Part shown: positions 16,653 to 26,792 of the stretch, piece by piece | How the letters are laid out: each line of letters begins with the position of its first letter | Numbering within the stretch: the first letter of the stretch is position 1 | Assembly: GCA_905221605.1 (NCBI GenBank) | Contig: CAJNDS010001086.1 | Span: forward strand, 1 to 35,583 | Direction of reading: 5' to 3' | DNA from: Symbiodinium natans | Taxonomy: Eukaryota; Sar; Dinophyceae; Suessiales; Symbiodiniaceae | Length of the DNA: 35,583 bases | The notes under the pieces: generated by a model | Database searches by the model: none | The model's input: the letters and a program-made list of their open reading frames with translations, nothing else | Told to the model about the DNA's origin: nothing | Translations under genes and position numbers: made by a program

Positions 16653-18125
16653 ATGTGCCCCGAAAGGTTTTGTTTGGACTGCGAGGGTCCCGCATGTTTT
16701 CTGGGCGTCTGGGCGTCATCACGTCTATTGGCGCAGCCCTCGGCATCTCGTGGCGAGTGCTGCAATGCTCTAGTGGGCTTCAGCATTTTCATGTGCGCCT
16801 CTGGTCCCATGCCGGTGCATGTTCCAGGCATCTTTGTGGATGCTGCAGGGAGAGCCAACAGCTACAGGCTCGGAGGAGTGGCTTGGGGAGCTGGTTGGTT
16901 CTACTTTTTCTCTCAAGAGATACGACCAGAGGAGGTGCCGGCGTACTGCAATCTCCCATCCTCAGCATTCCAGGGAGCCCATGTGCTGCCGAAGCATGCC
17001 ACCTCTCAGCCACCATTGCCGGCTTCACTGCAGTTGATCAGCCGGGTGGCCACTCTGACCTCCGAAGCCACGCTTGCTTGCAGTTGCACTGGTGTCCAAC
17101 ATTTACCGCAAGGGCAAGCCCCTTGCTGTCTGGCTTGGCCACAGGAGAAGCTGCTTGTTACCATGTCAGGCTACTTTCACCTCACGGCTGCGCAGTAGCT
17201 TGGTCACTTGCGGAATGTCGGCAGAAGAAGCACATAAGGTTTCCTCTCATAGCTTCAGAAGAGGCGCAGGCACAGATGTTTTACATGCATCTCCAGTGGC
17301 TTGTGCACTCCTGGCAGGGACATCCCAAACTTTGACTTCTCAGGCAAAACTCTGTGGCAGCTGGGAATGTCTTATTCCACTTGGAAACTGTGCAGATGTG
17401 AAGCTGCCGCGGACTCTGTTTTCCCCAAGGGTAAGATATACCAAGGCGAAGATATGATCGCCCCGGGCGGGCGGGCTGGGTGAAATCTTGCATTTCTGAG
17501 CCGCTGGCAGGCTGAGGAGATAAAGCTCAAGTGCCCGAGCTAACCCTTTAGCATTGCATTAGCCCTACTTGAATGCAGATGTGAAGCTGCCGCGGACTCT
17601 GTTTTCCCCAAGGGTAAGATATACCAAGGCGAAGATATGATCGCCCTTGGGACCCTTGGTATATATGGAAGAAGCGGGAAAACGGAACGAGAGGAGATCT
17701 ATGATTCATCTTCTGGCGGAAAGTTGCTGGCTGCCGCCCTGCTTTGACCAACCCAGGCAAGCTCTGAAGATTTGCAAGCGTGCTAGCCTCAGGCTGACTC
17801 AATGCTGCAGCCAGCTTTGGTGGCAGATCCGGAACAGAGGCGGCAGTTACACAATACAAATGTGCACTCAGAGTCCTCCAGTTCGAAAGCTGCGTCCGCC
17901 AGTGATGTAACGTCGAGTGCGGCAAATACTTTCAGACTGGCGTGCGCAGAACCTTCAGAGTTGCACCAGGCTGTCGGTATGCTTCCAGGCAGGACCGACC
18001 CCGACACAAGAGATCGTTCTACTGGAAGACTTGGTCTTGGATTCGATTGCGTTAGCAAGGGCTCAAGCGGCAGTGGCTAAAACAACTTCGACCACCTACG
18101 CCTCCCATATGCGCATGTGCTCCTT
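16653..18125 (+). mobile_element. Scrambled remains of a tyrosine-recombinase (DIRS-like) retroelement
   Basis: Three plus-strand pieces in different frames. First, 16653-17198 has an RNase H-like block FVDAAGRANSYRLGGVAWG. Second, 17074-17330 has SAEEAHKVSSHSFRRGAGTD, matching the His-x-x-Arg region of tyrosine recombinases. Third, 17960-18125 has ALARAQAAVAKTTSTTYASH, resembling the N-terminal core-binding part of such recombinases. In an intact enzyme the core-binding part precedes the catalytic part; here it follows it, so the element is rearranged or two copies overlap. A 73-base exact direct repeat lies between them. All pieces are broken by frameshifts. Family assignment is by motif shape only. 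Confidence 0.45.
17391..17646. repeat. Exact 73-base direct repeat
   Basis: 17391-17463 and 17574-17646 are identical (begin TGCAGATGTGAAGCTGCCGC, end AAGATATGATCGCCC), offset 183 bases. Copy 2 is followed by CCTTGG...CCTTGGTATAT, which can pair with GATATACCAAGG inside the repeat, so one copy can fold into a hairpin. Confidence 0.95.
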
Positions 18126-18181
18126 GTCGGTTTCCATGCAATCATCTTGTCTTGATTTCTCGCTAGTCTCACGTCCTCGGC

Positions 18182-18412
18182 GACGCTGGCGACGTGGCCT
18201 TCTTCTCCACGCACCAGCCCCCCTGTAGGCGCACTATGACCATGCTGGCCATCTTCCCGCGCACCAGCCCCGAGCCTGCGGGCACGCGACCATGTTGGCC
18301 ATCTTCCCCGCGCACCATTCCGGAGTGTGTAGGCGCACTCTGACCATAGGGAACGTAGGAGTTTGCCGACCAGGATGGCCAACTTCCTCACACACCAGCC
18401 CCGGCGGCGGCG
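18182..18412. repeat. Tandem repeat with TGGCCATCTTCCC core
   Basis: Four degenerate copies of GACCATG(C/T)TGGCCATCTTCCC plus GCGCACCAGCCCC, about 55 bases each, interrupted in the third copy (TGACCATAGGGAACG). Confidence 0.8.
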
Positions 18413-18429
18413 TGAGCCCCCAAGGATCC

Positions 18430-19300
18430 TAGGGTCTTCACGCCACGCATAGTGATTTTCCATCTTCTCCCTGTTGTTGCCTTGCCAACCCACCATTCAT
18501 TCTAGCATATCACCTGTGGCTGAACGTGATGCCCCAGTCTGCCCGGCTACGGTCTGCTGCAAGGCTTCCGTCTGGCAGTTCAATTTGATGTCCTGGGCTT
18601 TCACTCTCTCTGCAGGTCGGCATGAAGCTTCTCATACCACGGACCATGTTTCCATAGCCCTCCTTCACGCGGTTGACTGTCTGACCAACGTTCTCCAAAG
18701 CTGTAGCAAGCACTTCGGTCCGATACTGCACCCTGGAGGACAATTCAATCATAGCCGCCTGGACGTCAGCTGCAAAAGAAATGTCGTCGGAGATGCTAGT
18801 TGCGAAGGATTCCGAAGGATCTCAGTGCATCTGCCGGCATCTGGATCTGGGTCATCTGCCTGAAGGTCACGACAGGGGATTGCTGCAGCTCTGCTGAAGC
18901 TAATGCTGCTGCTGCTTGTTGATGCAGTGTGGTGCTGGGAGCCCTTGGGCTCATAACCTCTTGGAGGTTATGAGCTTGAGGGTTGAGTAGGAACCAACGA
19001 ATAATGAATAGGAGCAGGATCCCAAACATGCGTGATAAAACCCCCAAATTTAATATGGAAAGCATGCGATCGCCCCGTCAAAATGAGCCCATTCAGTAGG
19101 TCTCTTCACGCGGCCCCAATTTAAAAACAATCTATAAGGAGCGCATGAAATTACAGTGAGTTGCTCCTTTCTCATGCTGTAGGTAAAAGCCCCATTATAA
19201 TATAATAAGTTTTTTAGAGGATTAAAGGGTGCGTAATCAATATATTTTCGCCAGGCAGTAGCAAAAAGGGCAAACGTCAAATCTAATGTGTCATCATCCT
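18430..19300. other. No clear gene; hairpin at 18949-18975
   Basis: A minus-strand frame at 18510-18752 extends upstream without a start (SDDISFAADVQAAMIELSSR) and looks coiled-coil-like, but no family is recognised. The hairpin GCTCATAACCTC-TTG-GAGGTTATGAGC has a perfect 12-bp stem. Confidence 0.4.
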
Positions 19301-19409
19301 CATCCTCATCATCATCATCATCATCATCATCATTGATCATCATCATTGATCATCATCATTGATCATCATCATTGATCATCATCATTGATCATCATCATTG
19401 ATCATCATC
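19297..19409. repeat. (ATC)n followed by six 13-base repeats
   Basis: A CAT/ATC microsatellite passes into six exact copies of ATTGATCATCATC (start points 19332, 19345, 19358, 19371, 19384, 19397). Each contains the palindrome TGATCA. The Asp-rich minus-strand frame here is only a translation of the repeat. Confidence 0.95.
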
Positions 19410-20099
19410 ATTCAAGGGAATTTGGCAGTGCGCGTGCAAAAGACACAGAAAAGCCAGGACCCGCTCTGCGACAGAGGACTTAGTGGCACGGTTATGGGTT
19501 TTCTAGTTACTTCTGCGATGCGGAGACGGACAGACACAGAGTCTGTGACACGCAAGCGCGATGTAACGACAATGGCGATTGCTTTTTGTTTGGGCTGCTC
19601 AAGCCCTGACCTGCCCCCAAAAGGCGGACCGGGGTTCAGAGCTGACCGCTTAGCTTCACCTCGCCAATCTTGGCAGGCACTCCTTCCCTGAGCACCCCCC
19701 AATACTGAGACAACGCCTCACCCTCGCAACAGGTATTGAGCAGCAAGCGCAGACCTAGCTGTGCAGTTCCTATAACACTTACACCACAATTGGTCCTTAA
19801 TGCAAACGTAGTTCTTTTTTCCACTTGCAGCTCAATCCGGCACTGGCAAGTTCACGTGCCTTTACACGCGCATTTTTACGGGTTCAGCACGCATTCTTCA
19901 AATCATCACACCTTGGTGAAGGCTTTGGACATGGGCCTTGAAATCAGATATCCACCAACCTTGCATACTTAATCCTTGCCTAGGCCGCCAGAAGACCAAG
20001 ATGTTGCCAGAGCCTTGGTCATGACTGCGTGGAGCAGCCCCCTGCCGAAAGAGCAACAGCTGAATGGAGTTCTTACAATGTTTGAGTTGGGGTTAATTC
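19410..20099. other. No gene recognised
   Basis: Mixed-composition DNA without long frames or strong repeats. Only short unrelated open frames occur on both strands. Confidence 0.4.
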
Positions 20100-20630
20100 T
20101 CAAAAAAGTTTCAGCGGAGATGGGTTGATCATTTCGCTTTGGCATGCTTTTGCCAGCAAACTTTTTCGAACACGTGCTAAGGGGGATTGTTCAGAAGTGA
20201 GGCGCGAGTGACCGTGTGACTGCTTGACATTCCCGGCCTCCAAGTTTTGAGTTGCGTACTTCTCTTGTGCAGGCACACGTCCCTTAGTGATAGGAGGTGA
20301 GCCGAAATTTGTGTCAGCATTTTCCGGCTCGTAATCACCGGCTGTCAGGACGGAACGAGAGTCATGTTTCAATCGCCCAAACACATTGAACGCCGAGCGT
20401 TCTGAACGGGACAACTCCTCGATGGTTGGGTTTTGGGGCAGAAGCGTCGAACGTCCTTGTGCAGTATATATGCAGCTTGTTTTGAAGTGCCGGTGTTTTG
20501 TTGGCACGTTCGCCGAAGGCATGAACGCTGGTGAGTGCGTGTGTTGTTCAAACACGTCAGAGGCAAGAAACAAAACTGTAACTACTAATGTTTTGGGCAA
20601 TGCCACCAAAACGAATGTCCAACGCGCCAA
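20100..20630 (-). CDS. Hypothetical protein with signal-peptide-like start
   Basis: An open minus-strand frame of 176 codons. The N-terminus has a hydrophobic stretch (about residues 5-24, VLVALPKTLVVTVLFLASD) and then SPA|FMPSANVPTKHRHF. An Ala-Phe cleavage-like site followed by a basic, Ser/Thr-containing segment resembles the bipartite plastid-targeting leaders of algae with secondary plastids. The rest (EELSRSERSAFNVFGRLKHD and onward) is hydrophilic with no known domain. It could be a first exon whose later coding part lies at lower coordinates, or a chance frame. No homology can be claimed. Confidence 0.3.
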   Translation of the reverse strand: MARWTFVLVALPKTLVVTVLFLASDVFEQHTHSPAFMPSANVPTKHRHFKTSCIYTAQGRSTLLPQNPTIEELSRSERSAFNVFGRLKHDSRSVLTAGDYEPENADTNFGSPPITKGRVPAQEKYATQNLEAGNVKQSHGHSRLTSEQSPLARVRKSLLAKACQSEMINPSPLKLF

Positions 20631-21235
20631 AAACCACAGATTCCAAGCTCAAAACGCTGAAGTTGTAAGCCGCATATCTCCATGCCAAGTCTTGCCATTC
20701 CAACAACTGGACCCTTAATCCCCTTCCAGCCCTGAACCCAACCTGCAAACGCGAACCCTAGCACATGGACAATTCTGAGGACGTCCAGCAGCGCCTCGAA
20801 AAAGAAGAGGCTCGCTGGTGTTTGGGTTTCTGAACCCCTTCCCGAAGCATCGAAGCTGTGAACAAGTCCCACGACTGTGGCTTTTGTCAAACGTATAGAG
20901 CAAATTAAGCAAGCACCAGGAGGAACGGGCCGAAGTCGCCTTCGAGCGCTTCCGCGCCGAGGAATGTATGTGGCTCAGGGCTGAGGTTGATGTACATGCC
21001 TCAGGCTTCGGGTTACAGTGTCAGCTTGTGACAACTTGTGCTGCTGGTGGGCGGTTTTGAGTCGTTCGGTCGTCATCTACGTCTCAGGAGGCTGCGGTTT
21101 TTTTGAAGGAATAAAACATTTTTAGTCGTCAAAGCTGGGGTTTGTGTATCTGTTGTTTTTGTTTTGTTATTTTATTCCCCAAATGGTCTACTGTTGGGGT
21201 TTTCAATTCATTCAAGGATTGTGATATTCCGAGGA
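20631..21235. other. No gene recognised
   Basis: Mixed sequence before the large pyrimidine repeats. A 101-codon minus-strand frame at 20585-20890 overlaps the hypothetical leader in another frame and has no supporting feature. Confidence 0.4.
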
Positions 21236-21254
21236 CGCTTGCCGGGTTCCTCGT

Positions 21255-21366
21255 TTTTGTCTCCCTTTGTCTCCCTTTGTGTCCCTTTATCTCCTTTGTC
21301 TCCCTTTATCTAGCTTTGTCTCCTTTTATCTCCCTTCGTTTCCCTTTGTCTCCCGTTGTCCCATTG
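21255..21366 (+). repeat. Decamer repeat (TTTGTCTCCC)n
   Basis: About eleven degenerate 10-base units with variants TTTATCTCCC and TTCGTTTCCC. They lead into the CTCTCACT array. Confidence 0.9.
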
Positions 21367-21424
21367 TGTCTTTGACGTGCCTTTGACTGTTTGGGGTCTT
21401 CGGTGGTCATTTGTTCATTTATAT

Positions 21425-22632
21425 TTTTTTCTCACTCTCTCAGTCTCTTACTCTCATTCTCTCACTCTCTCATTCTCTCACTCTTCACTCTCTCATTCTC
21501 TCACCCTCTCACCTTCTCACCCTCTCACCCTCTCACCCTTTCACATTCTCTCACTCTCTCTCACTCTCTCTCACTCTCTCTCTCTCACTGTCTCTCTCTC
21601 TCTCTCTCTCACTGTCTCTCTCACTGTCTCTCTCACTGTCTCTCTCACTGTCTCTCCCACTGTCCTCTCTCACTGTCTCTCTCACTGTCTCTTTCACTCT
21701 CTCTCACTCCTCACTCACTCTCTCACTCACTCTCTCTCTCTCTCTCTTTCTCTCACTCTTTCTCACTCTCTCTCACTCTCTCTCACTCTCTCTCGCTCTC
21801 TCTCACTCTCACTCTCTCTCTCACCCTCTCTCACCCTCTCTCACTCTCTCTCACTCTCTCTCACCCTCTCAGCCTCTCACCCTCTCACCCTCTCACTCTC
21901 TCACTCTCTCACTCTCTCATTCTCTTCCTTTCTCTCACTTTCTCGCACACTCTCTCTCTCACTCTCTCACTGTCTCTCGCTCTCTCTCACTCTCTCTCAC
22001 ACTCTCTCACAGTCTCTCACACTCTCTCACACCCTCTCACACTCACTCTCGCACTCACTTTCACACTCACACTTACACTCACACTCACACTCACACTCAC
22101 ACTCACACTCACATTCACATGACACGCGCACACGCACACGCACACGCACACGCACACGCTCACGCTCACGCACACGCTCTCGCACACGCTCTCGCACACG
22201 CACACGCTCTCGCACACGCACTCGCACACGCACTCGCACACGCACTCTCACACGCACTCGCACACGCACTCTCACACGCACTCTCACACGCACTCTCACA
22301 CGCACTCTCACACGCACTCTCACACGCACTCTCACACGCACTCTCACACGCACTCTCACACGCACTCTCACACGCACTCTCACACGCACTCTCACACGCA
22401 CTCTCACACGTACGCACTCTCACACGCACGCGACTCTCTACTCGCACTCTCAACTGCGCACTCTCACTCTCACTCTCACTCGCACTCCACTCGCACTCTC
22501 ACTCGCACTCTCACTCTCTCACTCTCACTTCGCACTCGCACTCCTCACTCTCATCACTCTCACTCTCATTCTCTCTCTCTCTCTCTCTCTCTCACTCTCA
22601 CTCTCACTCTCATTCTCTCTCTCTCTCTCTCA

Positions 22633-22685
<53 letters not shown>

Positions 22686-22815
22686 CACTCACACTCACAC
22701 TCACACTCTCTCTCTCTCTCTCTCACTCATTCACTCACTTTCATTCAATCACCCTCATTCATTCAATCTCACTCATTCACTCTCACTCACTCACTCACTC
22801 ACTCACTCACTGATT
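21425..22815 (+). repeat. Large (CTCTCACT)-family microsatellite with ACACGCACTCTC block
   Basis: Nearly 1.4 kb of pyrimidine-rich repeat. It starts as CTCTCACT/CTCTCATT units, changes to (CACACT)n near 22060, then ACACGC units (22120-22200), then about fourteen 12-base units ACACGCACTCTC (about 22240-22415), returns to CACTCT, and ends in CACTCACT. The strand asymmetry makes long stop-free frames in several registers (up to 485 codons); these are repeat translations and are not genes. Confidence 0.95.
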
Positions 22816-22950
22816 CACTCTCGGCTTGCATTTGAGTGCCGTTTGCTCGAAGAGGATGTCCAGATAGAGCTGGATGCCGTGGATAAGATCAACCAGTTCT
22901 GCAAAGAAACTGGTGACAAGTATGCCGGCCCCCCATTGGAGCGTCAGTGA
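22816..22950 (+). CDS. Possible short terminal exon after the repeat
   Basis: Directly after the microsatellite a plus-strand frame reads FECRLLEEDVQIELDAVDKI, stays charged and helix-like, and stops after PPLERQ at about 22950. About 40 codons only. No family is recognised and no start is visible; it could be the last exon of a gene interrupted by the repeat, or chance. Confidence 0.2.
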   Translation, partial: HSRLAFECRLLEEDVQIELDAVDKINQFCKETGDKYAGPPLERQ

Positions 22951-23485
22951 AGGGGGGCAGCACTCCCTTTCGCACGAGTTTCAGGGGCCAACCGCGGCAG
23001 TTAAGGGGAATCGGAATTCTGCAGAGGCGTTTTGTTCGTGGCGCGGACTGTGATTTTGTACATGCAGAATACAGTTGTACCGATACAAGGTTAGGAATGC
23101 CTTCATGAAGACCACCTTGCCACCTACATCCCAACTCCCTGACTTGCAAAATCTGGCGTAAAATTGCCATGGCGAGCCCATCAACCTGCGCAGGTCGATC
23201 CGCAGTTTCCGCCCACTGACAAGCCCGGCAACCCTTTCGAAAGGGTTTAGGGCCTGTGTGCTGGTAAATGTGTGCACCATTGTTGCTATAGGCATAAGGC
23301 TGGCTCAGTGGGAATTTTTGATTGCCTATAAGGTCTAGGATGGTAGCAATGTGGCGAGGGGATTTGGTGGACGCTTCGACATTTTTGTCAAGTGTTTAGG
23401 TTTTCTGTGAAACAGGACTTTCGAGGGATTTGGTGCAGTGTCCTTTTGCGGTAGTGGCAAGCCAGTAAGTGAGCAAAGGCACAGA
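22951..23485. other. No gene recognised
   Basis: Minus-strand frames of about 100 codons (22981-23295) without recognisable motif. No repeat array. Confidence 0.4.
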
Positions 23486-23489
23486 GTCA

Positions 23490-23765
23490 CAGTCACAGAG
23501 AGAGAAAGAGAGAGACACGCGCAGAGACGCGCAGAGAGACGCGCAGAGACGCGACAAGAACCGCGCAGAGAGACGCGTGCAGAGACATGCGCGCAGAGAC
23601 ACGCGCGCAAAGAGACGCGCACAGAGAGACGCACGCCGCAGAGAGACGCGCAGAGAGCCGCACAGAGAGACACACAGAGAGACGCACAGAGCCAGCCAGC
23701 CACCCACCCACCCACCCCGCGCCACGTTAGAAACACGCACACACACACACACACACACTCTCGCT
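23490..23765 (+). repeat. AGAGACGCGC repeat, CACC repeat and (AC)n
   Basis: GAGAGA passes into about fifteen degenerate GAGACGCGCA units, then AGCCAGCCACCCACCCACCC (23690-23716) and a short (AC)n tract at 23736-23758. Arg-rich and Cys/Val-rich frames here are repeat translations. Confidence 0.9.
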
Positions 23766-23779
23766 TACACACCTGGTGC

Positions 23780-26460
23780 ACTAGTGTTCCACTCTCGGTA
23801 AGCCCCAAGCCTCACGAAACAACGCCGGTGGGTACTCACCAAACTTGAAAAGTGCTTTCTTTTATGCCAGCAACAATGCTCGCACGTCAACATGTATGAT
23901 TGCTGATTTTTTTGTCGTGATCGACGACTCTCACGTGAACGACAGGAGCGACAAGAACGCTCAGCAAACACAAAAGCACGACAACGCAACCCACACCCTC
24001 CTCGACAGCAGCAAAACGTGCTCCTCCATGACAGCAAAAGAGAACCGTCCCCACTGCGAACAACAACTACGACAACAAATCATGAAAACATTCTTTCCAG
24101 AAGCTACACAGCACCGACGACCTCACGAAGCCTACGAAACTCAGCCCTCATGCTGAAAGTCTTTCTTACTGAACCCGGAAAAGCAGAAACCCTAGCAGTC
24201 ACCTCAGGGCATACAGTTCGACAGTCTATCTAGAGGTACTTTTGACAAGCTGGGAGGTCCCTCTATTTGCATCCGGACGATGCCTCTCGCTGGAACTGTC
24301 AGGGGCCCGGGTATGCAGGCGCGGTTGGCCTCACTGGGGCTAGGCTTCCCAAGAGTGCATTGTGGGTGATTTCTCCTCCTCAATTTTCAATATAGAACAG
24401 GAGGTTGTGGGGCCTGCGTTTTGGCATACCACACTTCTAGACTTAATGTCAACGGATCTGCTTGCTACAGTCTCAAAATGTTCACAGGCAACACAGGACA
24501 TGCTGTCTGGACTTGGTTGCGTTTTTACATACCATAGTTCTAGGTCAAAATCCTTTGCTTGGGTGTTTGTTAGGGTTTCGTAGTTCTCATGGCAGGCCCT
24601 TCTACATCCTCCATCTTGCCAAGGCTTGTCAGATTATGGAGCCAAGGTTTTAGAAGTTGTAAACACCAAGTTGTAAACATGCACCGTGTTTATGAACAGG
24701 CTGGGTGTTTATAAACATATCAATCTTGGTTGGTTGGGGCAGGGGGGCGGGGGCCGGTCTCATTTGCACAGGAGGTAAGCCCTGGAATTTGCAGGCATTG
24801 CTTAGGGAGGCGGCTCACTTATCGTTTTCCCCCGAACTTTAATTTTCTTGACGAAATCTTAGACGAATATGGTTTGGCCCCAAATCTTCGACGAGAACAG
24901 GGTTTGGCTTCAGTATGAAGCGAACAAGCTGAAGGCGTAAGGTTCAGCGAGTTAGGGGCGAGGCTTGGGCCGAAACCTTCAACAAATAAGGTTTAGGAGT
25001 ATAGGGTCCGACAAGTGTTTTGACCCCACCCCCACACACCCATCTGACATGCGGCCAACATGTGTAGGCGGTGCTTTGGGGAAAAGGCCCGCGCTTTCCT
25101 CTCCATTTTCTCTCTGATTTGCACTCGAAATATTTTACACGATGTGGGCAGAAATTCCACTTGTTCATGCAACACATACACCCTTTATACATACAGGAGG
25201 CACGCCGTAAACTTACACTTTGTAGGCCGTCCTTTTAGTTCACCAAGAAACTGCCCGCAACAGTCCCCTGCCTAAATTTAACCCAACTCGTGCAAAACGT
25301 AGGTTTGCAAAAGCCCAGGCCCCACAGCAAACTGCTTTCTGTCAATAGGTCGGGATTTTTCAGGCCGCATTGCGCAGTCGGCGCACCGGGCGATTGAATC
25401 AGAGAAAGCCGGCCAGCGTAAATTTCACTTACAGATGTAAGGCTCTTGTGGGCGGATGCTCACAGAAACTGAACGCGTTTGTGATTCGTGACACCACGGT
25501 TTGAGGTCTATGCTCGAAATTTCGTGCTCGTTTCACAGCTTGGTGACATCTGGACTTGGGCTGGGGTCTATGCCATCTTCAATAATTATCCCTCGAAGCA
25601 AATGTCTGAGCCCAGCTCCATCAACAAACCTTCGGACTCAGGCACGTCGTTTTGCACAAGCTCCAAAGCGTGGGATCGTAGAAGCTGCGGGATCAAGAGA
25701 TCCGAGAGCTAAGAGTGCTTCTGGCTGGGTCTTAAACCTTGAGTGACAAGGTCACGGCTGTCGGAAGAATTCTCCGCTGCTCTGGCCCTAGAGCTTCACT
25801 TTGAGCCACTCTAGTGCTTGCAGGCGGCTTCACCACAGGGCTTTTGGGTTTTCGGTTGCAGCAGTTGAGGCACTCCCGAAGAATCTGAGGCCACCGCAGC
25901 CCGAGCTGCCCAAGTCGCAGGAGGAGGCACAAAGTGATAGCAGGGGAAGCAGTATAAACTCTGAGTATAGGATAAACGCTTCGCTCCTATCAGAATTACG
26001 TAGCATGAACAAATGAGTGTGTTCACGCGTGCTACATGTATTAATATTGTACTAGCGCATATTTGTTTCTTATTTCGCGCTGGCACGATTATACAATTTC
26101 TAGTAACTACCCCTGCAACAAAGCAATTATGTCAACGCGGGGATGCAAGAATATGTTTAAGGCGGTACCAATAGCCCGCAGCATTGTCAAGATAACTTCA
26201 TTCATACGGGCTAGTAAATTGTATCGCCCATGATCAGCATACTGCACAAATTCTTCGCTGCTTAGCGCGAACCGTGTTTTTGGCAGGAAACGTATTCATG
26301 GATGGTTCAGCCGTCTTGCAACACACAGGCCAGTCCAGGAGTCCAGGCGTGAGCGCGTTGTTGCAGTTACGTGGTACAGTTTGTTGATTTTATATTGTTG
26401 CATTTGATTGTTGTTACTTGTGTGGAGCTTGCGATGCCTGTGTCCAGAACATTATCCTAA
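23780..26460. other. Long stretch without a supported gene
   Basis: Only open frames up to about 100 codons (for example 23845-24156 plus). None has a start-context, motif or neighbour to support it. A G-rich run (GGTTGGTTGGGGCAGGGGGGCGGGGGCCGG region, 24729-24756) could form a G-quadruplex. The rest is mixed, old-looking sequence. Confidence 0.5.
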
Positions 26461-26485
26461 GAACATGTCCGGTCAACCCCAGTCT

Positions 26486-26792
26486 GTAAGCTTGACACAA
26501 CTTGTTTCAGTCTGTTTCTTCAGATGCATGTCCGCTCAAAGGACTCCAGGTTTGTAAACTGTGCACAACCTGTTTCTCCAGATGTATGTCCGCTCAAAGG
26601 AGCCACAGTTTGTAAACTTGACACAACCTGTTTCTCCAAATGCATGTCTGCTCAAAGGGTCCGTAAGCTTGACACAACTTGTTCCTACCTGTTTCTTCCA
26701 CGTATACTTGACACAACCTGTTTATCCAAACGCGTGTTTGCCCAAACGAACCGCAGTTTGTAAACTTGACACAATCTCTTTATCCAAAGGTG
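26486..26792 (+). repeat. Minisatellite with CTTGACACAACCTGTTT core
   Basis: Six copies of a unit of about 58 bases, some truncated: GTTTGTAAACTTGACACAAC, then CTGTTTCTCCA, then GATGCATGTCCGCTCAAAGG. Core starts near 26491, 26559, 26617, 26668, 26706 and 26764. Copies are diverged, so the array is not recent. Confidence 0.9.

Noticed and set aside
21356-22835. Open frames of 240-485 codons rich in Leu/Ser/His and Thr/Arg
   Set aside because: Pure translation of the CTCTCACT/ACACGC repeat, open in several registers at once.
22981-23295. 104-codon minus-strand frame as a gene
   Set aside because: No motif, competing frames of the same length, no splice context.
26486-26792. CRISPR-like spacing
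   Set aside because: Units are contiguous, diverged and truncated, with no unique spacers; the genome is eukaryotic.
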